Source: Myrica gale (Eukaryota; Streptophyta; Magnoliopsida; Fagales; Myricaceae). From it: 64,000 nt of DNA. Each line of letters opens with the position of its first letter. Position 1 is the stretch's first letter. The translations under genes and the position numbers were made by a program. The stretch lies in NCBI GenBank assembly GCA_963930655.1, contig OZ005609.1, positions 19,603,001 through 19,667,000 of the forward strand, in the 5' to 3' direction. The notes beneath the pieces were generated by a model that was given only the letters and a program-made list of their open reading frames with translations, did no database searches and was not told where the DNA came from. Positions 13,545-25,509 of this stretch are shown here, in pieces.

Positions 13545-13690
13545 TTTCATAAATATTTGGGTGTCACAAAACTTTTTCGTTTTTTACAATCATTTTGTTA
13601 CAAACTCCAACAATTTCTTTTACAAATCCCAAAAAAATCTACAGTTAAAAAAATTGACAGAAATTTTTCTACCCATCCAAACACTAGCCT
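13545..13690. mobile_element. MITE-like element, degraded
   Basis: The right end (ACCCATCCAAACACTAGCC) reads GGCTAGTGTTTGGATGGGT in reverse complement and pairs partly with the left TATTTGGGTGTCAC. The interior has the CAATTTCTTTTACAAATCCC-type words also seen in the MITE at 46517-46726. The left end is eroded, so the boundary is approximate. Confidence 0.5.
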
Positions 13691-15902
13691 AGGTCAGATA
13701 TACTATACGTAAAAATTACGCATGCTTAAAATGTTAAGAGTTCAAAATATGAATGCTATTAATATAAATAATATTTTCAATAAGAAATTAAATTGTAAAA
13801 TTCGCGAACACTGCAGGAGCAATCCTCTTTGTTATGATCAAATTATGGTTTTGAACTGATCAGGCTGCGTTACCAGAAATTTATAAAGATTAGCACCTAG
13901 CTCTTCCTCTCTTTGCTCCTCTCGAAGATATTGGATCTTTAATGTGAGGTTCAACATGCATGCTACAACCCTTATCAAATACGAATTAATCCTACTTAGC
14001 AAATTAGGTGCGACAAACTTAATGATTATAGATACCTCAACCCTTGAATTTGAAAATACGAAATCAACCTGATGAAGTACCTGAAGAACTCAAGGGGATC
14101 ATATTGATCAGGTAGAACTTTTTGTTGAAAGTATACAACAGTTGCAGAATGCGTACTCATCATGAAGAGATTTGATAAATTTTTAACTTTAAGCTTTATA
14201 TAACCATAAGAGTACTAATGACATTGTTTGGCTTAATTAATACCATCAACTGTATTTCCAATTAATTTATCAGATCACACCTTCTTGATCAAGGTCGTAT
14301 TTGTTTGTACATTATACTGCATATTTTGTTATATATATATATATATATATATCCGGATCGATTACATGTAGAAAGGACCAAAACAAAAGTAAAGGCAATA
14401 ATTTCATACATTGTGATATTATTATCATGGGTTATTTACAATATTTTTCTCCCTCGAATTAGCACTTCATTCTCAAAAATCTCCATAAACTATGATTCGT
14501 TACAACTCACCCCCTAAATCTACGTATACCATTAAAATTCAGTCCCCCGCCCAGATTTCTCTTTATGTGCAATATTTTCCATCACATGTGAGCAACACAT
14601 GGGACCCTCATTGCGGGAAAATACCAAATTATCTCTCCCTTTCCCACTTAGCCCAAAAAATTGTGGTTTTGCCTCCCAATGTAAATTTACCCAAATCCAA
14701 TTTTTTGTTTGGAAATGACATTGATTTGAAAAAGCAAAAGGAGGCCGGATGATTTGGTATTTTTGCGCAAAGAAGGTTTCACGTGTTGTTCATTCGAGAC
14801 AAAAAAACGTCTCACATAACGGAAAAATATGGGTGTGATACTAAATTATAACGGTAAATGTAGATCGAGAGGGTGAATTGTAACGAGACATAATTTAATA
14901 GGGTTTTTTATAATGGAGTACTAGTTTGAGGAAAAAAATTATAATTAACCCTATTATCATCCTCTATGTACCTAAACACACATTCTCTGACAATAGGGTT
15001 TAGGTATATGTGTTTAGGTAGATAGGTACACACATTATATATATCTTTCTTTCCCCCGCCCGCCCCAACTTTTCTCTGAATGTGAACGCCACAGTACTAA
15101 AGGTTGCTGGGATTTTTAACTTTCCATGCATCCATGTGAGATAGAAAGATATTAAGAAAAAAAAATGAGAGATAGAAAGATAGCTGTATTCTTTTTTTTT
15201 CTCAGTATAGCTGTATTCAACCACGCTTTAGGATAAGGATGATGATCCACTAAAGTCCTAACTTTCATCATGTCTGTTGCCTTTTAGTTTATTTGAATCA
15301 ATCTCCGTGTCTAGCACTAGTGGAAAGTGACGTTAGGCAACTAATCCCTCGATTATTTGGCATTTTTCTATTGGTTTGTGACTCATTGACAAGCTAATGT
15401 GACCTTTAGAAAAATGTGTTGGAGAAGATTATTGACTGTTAACTCTAATTTGAAAAAGATTCAGAATCTAAGAAGCAAATACGAATTGAGATACCTCCTA
15501 TTATCTAATATAATTTTCTGGCCGCCTTTTCATTTATATTTGATTAGGGTTTAGATTTGGGATCTTAGTTTCTAGTGGCAAGATTGACATGACACTCGAT
15601 TTTTCCTTCCATTGGTGGATCACTTGGTTGTCATGCTTGTACGGTTCAAAAAGTTATTTTTTTATCAGCAGTTGATCAAGCCGTGGGATTTTGGAGATTG
15701 GAGTCCTAATTAAAGTGCCGTCAATGGAGGAGAGTGTTTTTCATTTGTTCATTGAGCCATTAGGCAGGCCCCCGTATAAAGAAGCTCCACTTTTGCCAAG
15801 TACACTGCAATGGCCTACAAAGGGTGTACTGGCACGGTGGCCATGGCAGCAACTGCGGCATGCATGCGCTAAAATAAGGTCGTTCTGACCTAGAATAGAG
15901 TG

Positions 15903-15905
<3 letters not shown>
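13691..15905. other. Gene-free intergenic DNA with an (AT)n tract
   Basis: No supported coding sequence. An (AT)n run lies at 14331-14352. The stretch at 15770-15890 is more GC-rich and contains a small open frame without recognisable homology. Confidence 0.45.

Positions 15906-15938
<33 letters not shown>
15906..15938. repeat. (TA)n microsatellite
   Basis: Perfect TA run of about 33 bp. Confidence 0.95.
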
Positions 15939-15941
<3 letters not shown>

Positions 15942-15962
15942 AAGTGGTTCTTTGTCTTTGTG

Positions 15963-16145
15963 ACAAACATGCGTGTTTTGAGAGCTAATTTGTTTTTGGG
16001 AGAGAAACACCTAACAAACATCCAACTCATCAGTTCTTAGAGCCACCTCAATTTAAAAGGTCAGGCATTTCAAGTTGTACTTGTTATTTGTTCTGAACCA
16101 CTTAACTTTATAACTTGTGTCGAATGTTGGACTCAGTTACTCATA
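15963..16145. repeat. Dispersed duplicate of 33250-33430
   Basis: The segment shares long blocks with 33250-33430, such as GAGAGAAACACCTAACAAAC, ATCCAACTCATCAGTT, AATTTAAAAGG and TACTTGTTATTTGTT, in the same orientation and order with small indels. No protein is encoded. Both copies end near ACTCATACT and are followed by unrelated sequence. Confidence 0.75.
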
Positions 16146-16149
16146 CTAT

Positions 16150-16199
<50 letters not shown>
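16150..16199. repeat. Compound (CA)n(TA)n microsatellite
   Basis: A CA run at about 16150-16175 passes directly into a TA run ending at 16199. Confidence 0.95.
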
Positions 16200-17012
16200 T
16201 CAATCAATGTTGTCCTCTTCACGTGAAGAACACATTGGTAAACAAAAGTGCATGGTTATATCTCATATCGGACCGTAATCCTCAGACTAAGCGATTCACA
16301 TTAAACAAAACATAATTGGAATCCAAATTATCAGCCTAAAGTTTTAATATGGGTAACATTCAACAGTAGCTAGAGACTTCACTACTGCGTCCTTGTTTGT
16401 CTCTCAAACGAAAAGGATTGATTGTTCGATTAAGTTGTGCGTGCCTAGCTAGTACTTTACCCACACACAGATATATATATATAAATGAAGAAAAGGGTAG
16501 GATTAGCATAGTAAGTTTTGGCTAGGGAGCCCACCGACAGTTAGAGTACTCAAGGAGCAGTTAAAAGAACTATACACACGAAAACATGCACGGATTGATC
16601 ATCGATCCTGTCCTGCATCAAGTTGCTGGATGACCCCTTTATGCTTCTGCAAGCAAGGGTCAAATAGAAACAAACGCCTGCAGGACTTTCTCTCAGCCAT
16701 TTTTGTTTTTCTCTCCTAGCATATATTGTACTGATCATATTTGATGAATTTACTTCTTTTGCGTGTATCTTCGATATGTCTCAGTTCTTAATTTAAAGCC
16801 TATAAACAGAATCAAATAGTCAAAACAGCATAAACCCTCGCTTATTTATTTATCTCTTCATCTGGTCGGGAACAGCCATTGCCGAGATAGGAACAGCCAT
16901 ATCTCCTTTTGGATCCGCCACTATCACCCGGAAGCATTTTTATTTTCAACTGCTGGACATGACATGTCTTCTAAAAAAACACTCTTCAAAACGATTCAAT
17001 ATTAAAAATATT
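16200..17012. other. Gene-free flank of the CACTA element
   Basis: No coding sequence recognised. The last three bases (17010-17012, ATT) are the left copy of the CACTA target-site duplication. Confidence 0.5.
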
Positions 17013-17907
17013 CACTACAACAAAACAGCTTCTGGGTGTCAAAATTTATTGTGACCAAAAGTCATTGGTGTCAAGGTTTGACAAAAGAAGCGTGTCACGC
17101 TTATTCTTGGGTAACAAATTCTGAGTTTCCTCAGGAAATAGCGTTCGGACTCCAACTCAAGCGATTCGGTCGGTTTTCATTTTTTGTGACAATTATAAAT
17201 ACGTCACGGATTCCTTATTTTTTCTGTTTGCATGTCTCGTGCGAAACATGAATGTATTACATGAAAAAAATTAATTTCGTCATGGAAACCCTTGCAAATC
17301 TTTCTAATATAGGTTTGCACGGAGTGAATTTTGGTGTCAAAATGTAAATTATGTTAGCAGATATATCGTCTGCATGCTACTAAACCACGTGCGGACTCTT
17401 ATTATTTTTATTTGATGAAAAAATAAAATTCTACGAATATAATATGCTAACGGCTCTAGAATGTGCGGATTCTAGTTAAACACGGATGTGTGAGGAGAGT
17501 GGATTTGAGTGCAAACACTGGTTGCTTTTATTTTATGAAAAAATGCCACGAATATAATGTGCGAACGACTCAAGAACGTGCAGACTATGGATACAAACGA
17601 ACGTGGGGACGGTACGATAGTGTTCGGACATTATTATGGGTAATCTGTGCAGACGTTAATTTCTCGCGTGCGGCCTTATAACATATCATGGCAAACGTTA
17701 GGACATTGTTAATCTGCCCGGACAGTTCTAAATCATAATATTAAATCTGTGAATTTAAATTATTTAATTATGCATTTAAAATTAGATTATACATGAATAT
17801 GAAGACATCATAGTAAATATAGTATAAATTAGTAATGGTCTACGGATATCTTATCGACATAATTGTAAATAAAATACATAATCGAAATCAAGTTTGAAAT
17901 AAACAGT

Positions 17908-19543
17908 CTACCCAAATTTGCGTCGGGAAGTGAAATGTGTTGTCAGCTTCCTTACATGTTTCATCATCTGCTCATGCATTTGTGCTTGCAATGGTTGGTG
18001 CCTCTTTTCTTGCTCTGCTTGTTGCTTCTGTTGCTGCTCCTCTAAATGTTGCTCTACTCCATTAAATGTTGATGGTACTCTCGCATAACCCTCTCCATTT
18101 CTGTCTACCTCACAAATACCTCATCATAGTCTTTTTTTCTAGCCCTCATCTTCTCTATCTCCATTCTTGCCTCTTCCAATCTCCAGGCCAGATCAACGAA
18201 TGACACTGAAGACGATCCAACTTGCCGCACTTTTTTCCCTAAGACCTCTGTAAAGATCTCCACTTTTGTGAATGACCTTCCCTCAGACTCGTGTTGTAAT
18301 TGTAGCGTTTTCATCTTTTCCTACAAGTGAAGGAGAACATTAGGAAAATTAATTTATTAAATATAAAAAATTAATAATGCATAATAAAATTTTAAAGAAC
18401 TTATGAAATGTTCTAGTGCAGTATCGGATGTCCACGCGCAGTCCTTATTAGTATGTGTTTTCTTGTACGTCAATGCAGGATTAATCTGATCAGTTTTTGA
18501 ATCTTTATTCACACCAAAAAATGACATATACATTAAATCCCTTAATGACATGTCATAACAACGAAAATACACTTAAACATTTGAGTTGATTAACATCAAA
18601 AATAAAGTTGAAAGGCCGAGCGCCCGAAGTGTGAGAAACCATCAGCTTAGTCTTATTTTGGCGGTTGATTTCACTCCTATAAAATACATATCTATTGAGT
18701 TAGTAAAAAAAGAAGTATAAAAGTAAATTAAAATATAAGAATAAACATTTTTGCCTAAAATTCTTCAGTACTAAATAAGGAAGAAGTACAGATGGGAGCT
18801 CATTCTTCCTTTTTCACATTCTGGTATGGATGCTCTAACGCTTCTTTTTTGGTGGGGAACAAAGCGTGGTACTGGTTCATTATGTTCCGATGCATCTTGT
18901 ACATTGAGTTCATTGTAAACATCACAATGTTGCGATCCTCTAGCCGATCATAATACAGGTTGAAGTCATCCTGAAATGAACCGTGTTAGTATAATTAAAC
19001 AATAATTAATAAAAGGAAGTCTATTTTTTTACTAAGTTACACTTACTAATACTTTGTTCATGATGTAAGGCTTAACCTTAATGGAGACTATGGACCAGTT
19101 GAGAACAGCGAACGGAACATGTGATCGCACAAGGGAACATAATGATTAAAGAGCATCGAAGATGCCTTATCATCACCACCCGTACGGCCATCGGGAATAT
19201 GGACACTCAACTTTCCTACAATACGAGTCTTCTCTAATGCAATCTCGCGCGTCCCACCTCGTACATGTCTAATCCCTGAGGTGGCTATACATGAACAAAA
19301 ACATTATTAACGTAAAACATCAGCACCTAATTACATGTATTTAAAAAATAACATTAAAGTTAGTTTAAAATACTTACATGCACAAATATTATGCGGAGTT
19401 TTACGCGGGTTGACAGACGCAAGAGATGGTAAATCGTCGGCTCCATTTGAAGGAGTCGCAGCTGCTATAGTCCCTGGATGATCGCTAGCACCAATTGATC
19501 TAGCACTTGAATCACAACAAAGACGTTTTCCTCCAGTTTCCAT
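17908..19543 (-). pseudogene. CACTA-associated Transposase_24-like gene, decayed
   Basis: Reading on the minus strand, the blocks are in order. A start at 19543 (METGGKRLCCDSS) is followed by RHVRGGTREIALEK and GKLSVHIP (about 19280-19190), then by LYYDRLEDRNIVMFTMNSMY (about 18970-18890). Next come YKKTHTNKDCAWTSDTALEH (about 18460-18400) and SFTKVEIFTEVLGKK (about 18285-18240), and last a Q/E-rich coiled-coil tail ending at a stop at 17908-17910. This order matches plant Transposase_24 proteins of En/Spm elements, which are DNA-binding accessory proteins. Gaps between blocks may be introns. A stop shortly before the glutamine-rich tail indicates decay. Confidence 0.75.
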
Positions 19544-19740
19544 GACGATTCATGTGATTGCTGAAGCACAACAAGTGAGAAACTCAATTATTGTCAGGGA
19601 AATAAAATATGAATGTATGAAATAAACATAACATAAACAACAAAAATTCGTAAAATCATTTTAATCATCAGATTCATACTCTTCAGAGTTATCATTATCC
19701 TCACTATCATCACTGTCCAATATTGATTTAGCACGATGTT

Positions 19741-20136
19741 GTGTATCAGTGTCATCATTGTCTGATATGCTCCCGCATCAAAGTATTCTTAGATGTCTCG
19801 GATGTCGTCATCTGTATTCCCCCCAGACTCCTCACTACTCAGCTTTGGCCCCGTTCAGACATTGCCAGATCGAAAGAGGTGACTCTTGGAATTGGTTCTC
19901 CGTGCAATACCCAATTCGTATAACTCTTCTCAAACTCATTTATGAATAGGTGATCCTCCATTTCTTGAATCGTTTGGAAACAAAATACTCTTACATCTCC
20001 GACAAGGGCACTTTATTTGACCACGAGTATCCGCAAAATTTCTGGCGACACTCGTAAATTCCAAGACACTTTCCTTATACTTCACACCAAACCTATATAG
20101 CTCATGAATCCAGCTCGTATCCATTTTTTGTGTCAT
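19741..20136 (-). pseudogene. N-terminal transposase-associated domain of a CACTA TNP2 transposase
   Basis: The minus frame from 20136 gives DTSWIHELYRFGVKYKESV followed by IKCPCRRCKS and, after a break, YTNWVLHGEPIPRV. This is the Transpos_assoc zinc-binding region that starts TNP2-type transposases. The catalytic TNP2 domain should follow towards lower coordinates. Instead, an acidic D/S-rich stretch (about 19740-19670) leads directly to the Transposase_24-like gene. The transposase is thus reduced to its N-terminus. Confidence 0.75.
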
Positions 20137-21790
20137 TAGTCATAGATATGCATAAAACAATCAAACAACAATCATGCATAGAGTAATGATAGTTCACCTT
20201 TAATACCATATTTTTCCAGGGTGATAGGTCTTATCCCATCAGGATTAGATTATCCATAATGTACGTAAATGTCATGAGCATTGTGCCTGACGCACTAGAA
20301 ATTTTGGAGCATCTCCCCTTAGTCCCCAGATACAAGCATTCTGCATTGAGGTTATACACCCACTAACAAATGACAAGTGTGTAAGCACAACACTGAAAAG
20401 AGAGCAATGTCGAAATTTCTAACTACGTCACGCACAATAACTAGAATATTTACGTACATTACGGATAGTTTAATACCAAACAGTCTACAACTTAGATAAT
20501 TCCCAAACGGGTCTAAGGGATACTAAATGTAAAACAAAACCAATATTAAACAAACTTCACGTATAACTGTCTATAAAGCCAAAACCAAAAAATGACATTT
20601 TGTGAAGCTACGTCTGCATGACTTGGAAGTACGTCCGAACAGTTTGAATTGCCCTAAAAAACCATTCAGACAACAACAGTAAACGTCCAAACTGTGATTG
20701 TTGAAGAACAGATCCATCTTCCACAAACCCGTTTCAATCCCAAAATCAAAAGTTTTACATTACCATTTTGCACCAAATCAATACCAAACATGTTTCTAAG
20801 CAACCCAAAACATTAAACAATCAAACATCAAGCAAAAAAATACATTTTTATTCAAAACCCACAAAAATCGTAAAATATTGTACCTTTTTTAGCTTGCAAA
20901 TCTCACAATGCTTCCAAATCCACCCAAAGCTACTTCAATCTATACTTGAACCTTCTTCTATCAGCATATAAATGATTCTTCAAGAAGAAATTGGAGAAAT
21001 GACGGATTGGGGAGGATTTGAGAGTATTTGGAGCATTACACACCGAATGATAAGCTTCTGGTTTTCGACCCTTTCATTCTGTGTAAAAGTCGTTCGGATG
21101 TGTACAAGTGATGTTCGCACGCCATGCACTAAAATTTAAGTGTGAAAACTTACCGCCAACAATTTCATCTCCGTTTGGACAGTAATCAACAACTACATGA
21201 ATCTGTTTACAAAGTAAACGACCCCGTTTTAATAGTAAATAAACGACGTCGTCATTAACGGCTACTTTCTAGACAGTCACTAATAAAATCCAACAACTTA
21301 TTCGAACCTGCCAACGACACCATTTTAAATACAACTTAACGATGCCATTTTATGCAAGAGTCGTCCGCACTATACTTAACACCTTGCGGACGTCCATTTT
21401 TCAATAGCACGACACCGTTTTTCAGTTAATAAATGATGTCATTTATACAGAACGACCGTGTGAACAGTTTTATTAAACATCCAAATTCTACCCATCTACA
21501 TTTATTTATAGCATGATAATAGTATTTTATTTCTTAATAACGTATTAATCATGATACTAATAAAAGTTTCATAACTTAAATTATTATTTTAAATAACCTA
21601 TGTAATTAATATTATTTTTTATTTAACATAACCAAACATAAATATTAAACCATAATAAAAAAAGATGCATAATAACCATCGTAAAGAGAAATCAACATAA
21701 ATATTCAAAATACAAACCATACTAAAATGTCAAACATAAATATCCAGTACAAACATAAATATCCAAAACATAACGTGAAACATAAAAGTC

Positions 21791-22050
21791 CTAATCATGC
21801 TCCGAACCGGGCTCAGTGGATACGTCTCCCGGGAACTCACTCATCTTCCCAATTTGATCCTCAACAGCGCATAACCACCTTGATATCAGACGCAAGGTGC
21901 TCGGAGTGGTAGTGAGAAATAGCTGCAATCCCTTCATTTGAGACTACATATAGGTCAAACGAGTCCCCAAGTCGACGCACAAATGATGTGTCGGTAACAT
22001 AGTAGCATCAACCATCTCCATCAGGTTCGTCATCCACGCATCAGCCTAGG
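21791..22050 (-). pseudogene. Unidentified CACTA-internal reading frame
   Basis: On the minus strand a mostly open frame reads ADAWMTNLMEMVDATMLP, then (after one stop) LQLFLTTTPSTLRLISRWLC and ends EPGSEHD at a stop at 21791-21793. It lies inside the CACTA element, upstream of the transposase-associated domain in transcription order. I do not recognise the family. The regular hydrophobic spacing suggests a former protein, perhaps a second element-encoded product or a captured sequence. Confidence 0.35.
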
Positions 22051-22397
22051 CTGGTCGCTCCCCGACATCATTATGACGGGGCTCCTCCTCTGGCTGTCAC
22101 CTAATCTGAGCCTCGGAACAACTCAAAGTGGTTTAACAGAATGGACTAAGAGGCGGCTTCCTTTTCTCATCCCAACTATTCGTGGAGCCCACACTATGGA
22201 GGAAGTGTGTCAAGAGTAGATAGTACAACAACGCAACAACAGAAACATTTTTCACTTCAGACCGAAAAGTTAGGAAGATGTTCCGCAAAAAAACCACAAA
22301 ACCTCCTCTAACTAGGGACAGCATCAGCTCGCCTCTCGCTATAGGACACTTTGTCGTGTGAGCTCTCGGCTCGATACAAAATGGATTCATACCAATG

Positions 22398-22537
22398 CTA
22401 CCAACACCGAGTATTTTTCCTTTGCTATTGTCGCCAAAAGTGACCGAACCCTTTCCTTTGAGACAAAGAGAGTTGAACCAACTTTTGTCTCCAGTCATGT
22501 GCTTGGAGCATCCACTGTCAAGTACTCAATGTTCTTT
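22398..22537 (-). pseudogene. Copia pol fragment (DSG protease-like motif)
   Basis: The minus frame reads VLDSGCSKHMTGDKSWF and then GSVTFGDNSKGKILGVGSIG, the conserved stretch around the aspartic protease motif of Copia polyproteins. A TGA stands just before VLDSG, where the family has tryptophan. Homology stops right after GVGSIG, marking the truncation point. Confidence 0.75.
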
Positions 22538-22569
22538 GACATTATTGGGTTTCAAGCACTCCTTCACTA

Positions 22570-23275
22570 GAACATGAGGCTTTTAAGGCAATACTTCTTT
22601 TTACTATGCTTTCTTCCTCATCTCCCTTTACTTGATTCATCTCATGTGTCATGAGAGATCTCATGAGTTCATCCAAGGAAAGTTTTGTTAAGTCTTTTAG
22701 CTTCTTGAATAGCAGTGACTTTGGGTTCCCAAGCCTTTGTTAAACACCTAAGAATTTTTCTCACCATTTCAACGTTAGTATATTCTTTTCCAAGTGATTT
22801 AAGACCATTTATAATATCGCTAAAGCGAGTAAACATAGATGCAATATTTTCATCGGATTTCATCTTAAAAAGTTCATAACTATGAACAAGCATACTAATT
22901 TTGTTTTCCTTGACTTGATTTGTTCCTTCATGAGCCACAAGGAGTTTATCCCAAATTTGTTTCACGGTATCACAACTGGAAACATGGTTAAATTCATTTG
23001 AATCAAGTGCACAATATAACACATTCATAGCTTTTAGCATTTAAAGACATGAGCTTTAAATCATTATCATCGAAATCCTTTTCATCCTTCAATGTACTTT
23101 CAACAGTTCTAGGAAATCTAGGGCCTCTAGAGATTATTCTCCGTAGATCATAATCTACAGCTTGGATGTAGATTCTCATTCTTTCTTTTCAATAATTATA
23201 ACAAGTCTCATTAAAGAGAAGTGGTGTATTTGTGGATTGACCTTCGGCTAAAGAGGTACTAACTAGGGTTGCCAT
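22570..23275 (-). pseudogene. Copia gag (UBN2 type), frameshifted
   Basis: It starts at 23275 (MATLVSTSLAEGQ), 18 bases inside the primer-binding site. There is an early stop where the family has YWKERM, then a one-base frameshift near 23040 at SLNAK/AMNVLYCAL. The UBN2 capsid-like region follows (DTVKQIWDKLLVAHEGT, FKMKSDENIASMFTRFSDII, KILRCLTKAWEPKVTAIQEA), and another frameshift lies near 22680. The protein would have formed the retroelement particle, but it cannot be translated intact. Confidence 0.75.
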
Positions 23276-23293
23276 AAAAAGAGTGAAACCTCA

Positions 23294-23305
23294 GCTCTGA
23301 TACCT
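23294..23305 (-). other. Primer-binding site (tRNA-Met type)
   Basis: On the minus strand AGGTATCAGAGC follows the LTR end after two bases. It differs from the usual Copia TGGTATCAGAGC at one position. Confidence 0.8.
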
Positions 23306-23307
23306 AT

Positions 23308-24550
23308 TGAAAGTCTATGTAGCAACCCAAGAGGGGGGTGAATTGGGTTTTAATAAAATTAAAACTTTTTCAAGTTAGATTCAATCAAAAACACAATAAA
23401 CCACAGGAGCAATGAACAAGAGTATGAGAAAAATAATAAGGATAAGAGTTGGAGAGAAGACACCGTAATTTTTAGGTGGTTCAGCCAAGCACTTGCTTGC
23501 ATCCACCCCAAAGGCTATTGACTTCCTTGGGCTTTCTCCACTATCTTTCAAATAGCAAGTATACCTTAGCCTCCCAGGTACTGAAGAATTTTCACAAAGC
23601 ATTTTTCGAGCTCAAGTTTCAACTCTCTTCACAAATCCCAAAACCTAGGAATTTCTTCTACTCACAAGAGTAGGACCCAGTATTTACTCAACACTCACAA
23701 AGTTTAACTTGAAAGGGTACAAAGTGAAACTCACAAAATGACTCTTAAAGCCGAATATACAAGTGTGAAGTACAAAAGGTAGCAAGAAGATAAAGATTAC
23801 AATAGAAGGCTGAGATATGGCAGGGAAAAAGAAAGCCTTCTTGGTAGGTGTAGCATTTTCTCTTATTCAAAGCTTTCTCTCTCTCTCAAGAAGTTGGGTT
23901 AGACAATAAATTTCAAATGTTCGTGCGGGTGAGATCTTGTCTTCAATAACTTGTCTCTTGTATTTAAACCAAATTCGTCTTCAACGGTCATCTAGAAGGT
24001 GAGAATGGTCGTTGGAAAGTTGCTCATAGTTTAAGGAACCGATTTGAAGGCTCTGACGTCTTTTCGGAAAATTCTCAAATACGTGGCATGTAATGACACA
24101 TTGAAAATTAAACTGACATCTGGAGCTCGGGAGTCAGTGCAATGTGTCGACACCATAAGTTCAATGTGTCGACACATGTTTTGGTCTGAAAAACATGTCT
24201 CGGGTGTAAGTGCATTTTGTCGACACATGTCTTGTATGTGTCGACACCATGTTTTTATCCCTCGGGAGTAAGTGCAATGTGTTGACACTTGTCCTGTATG
24301 TGTCGACACCTAAAAGACCTGGACACAAAAATCAGTATCTTTTTAAGTACCTATAACATGAGAAATTGATTTTATCAACTTGGGTAAAGGTGTTCAAGTG
24401 CATTTAGAAGAATTTGGTGAGATAAACTAAAAATACAACTTGGATAAAGTGGATTGACAATATAAAATCAAAAAGCCTTCAAAATTTAGAATATTTGTTA
24501 TCATCAAAATCAACTAAGGATTGTTTACAAAACAACCTTGGGTTAACACA
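23308..24550 (-). repeat. Copia LTR, minus orientation
   Basis: Read on the minus strand it starts TGTGTTAACCC near 24550, contains TTGATTTTGATGATAACAAA, and ends CACCCCCCTCTTGGGTTG...ACTTTCA at 23308, next to the primer-binding site. It carries a cluster of palindromic TGTGTCGACACA words between 24130 and 24310. Confidence 0.75.
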
Positions 24551-25509
24551 AAGATACTGATTTTTGTCTGCAGGCCTTTTAGGTGTCGACACATTGCACG
24601 TACTCCCGAGACATAAAAACATGGTATCGACACATACAAGACAAGTTTCGACACATTGCACTGACTCCTAAGCGCCCGATTTCAATACATTTTTCAATGT
24701 GTCAACACATGTCTTTCATGTGTCAGTACATGCCACGTATTTGAAGATTTCTCGGAAAGACGTCAGAGCCTTCAAATCGGTTCCTTATATTATGGCCAAC
24801 TTTCCAACGACCATTCTCACCTACCCTGATGACCATTGAAGACGAATTGGTTTAAACACAAGAGAGAAGATGTTGAAGAGCAGCTCTCACACGCACGAAC
24901 GTTGAAATTAATTTCTAACCTAACTTCTTCAGAAATAGAGAGCTTTGATTAAAAGAGAAGGTCGCACCTACCAAGAAGGCTTGCTTTTTCCCTGCCACAT
25001 CTCAGCCTTCTATTGTAATTCTTGTCTTCTTCCTACCCTTTGTACTTCACACTTGTATATTCCGCTTTAAGAGCCATTTCCCAAGTTTCACTTTGTACCC
25101 ATTCAATTTAAACTTCGTGAGTGTTGGGTAAACACTGGGTCCTACTCTTGAGAGTAGAAGAAATCCCTAGGTTTTGGGATTTGTGAAGAGAGATGAAGCA
25201 TGAGCTCAAAAAATGCTTTGTGAACGTTCCTTAGCACCCAGGAAGCTAAGGTGTACTTGCTATTTGAAAGATAGTGTAGAAAGTCCAAGGAAGTCAATAG
25301 CCCTAGGGTGGATGTAGGCAAGTGTTTGGCCGAACCACCTAAAAATTACGGTGTCTTCTCTCCAACTCTTATCTCCTTATTATTATTCTTATATTCGTGT
25401 TAGTTGTTATTGTGGTTTATTATGGTTGTGTTTAAATCTATCTTGAAAAAGATTTAATTTTTTTAAAACCCAATTTAGCCCCCCTCTTGAGTTGCTATAT
25501 AGACTTTCA
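24551..25509 (+). repeat. Copia LTR, inverted and 5'-truncated copy
   Basis: It is the reverse complement of most of 23308-24345, running from AAGATACTGATTTTTGTCTG to TTGCTATATAGACTTTCA. Shared blocks include GACGTCAGAGCCTTCAAATC and CCAACTTTCCAACGACCATT. It lacks the first roughly 200 bases of the LTR and is not followed by a primer-binding site. With the left LTR it forms two ~1-kb inverted arms around a ~200-bp centre. Confidence 0.8.

Larger units (their letters stand above)
22398..25509 (-). mobile_element. Rearranged Copia element nested in the CACTA element
   Basis: Minus-strand order is: LTR (24550 to 23308), primer-binding site (23305-23294), gag (from 23275) and the protease/GAG-pre-integrase start, which breaks off near 22398. 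To the right, a second LTR copy (24551-25509) lies in the opposite orientation, head to head with the first. No integrase or reverse transcriptase remains. CACTA sequence resumes at both sides. The inverted LTR pair is not a normal Copia structure and suggests rearrangement during or after insertion. Confidence 0.75.
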
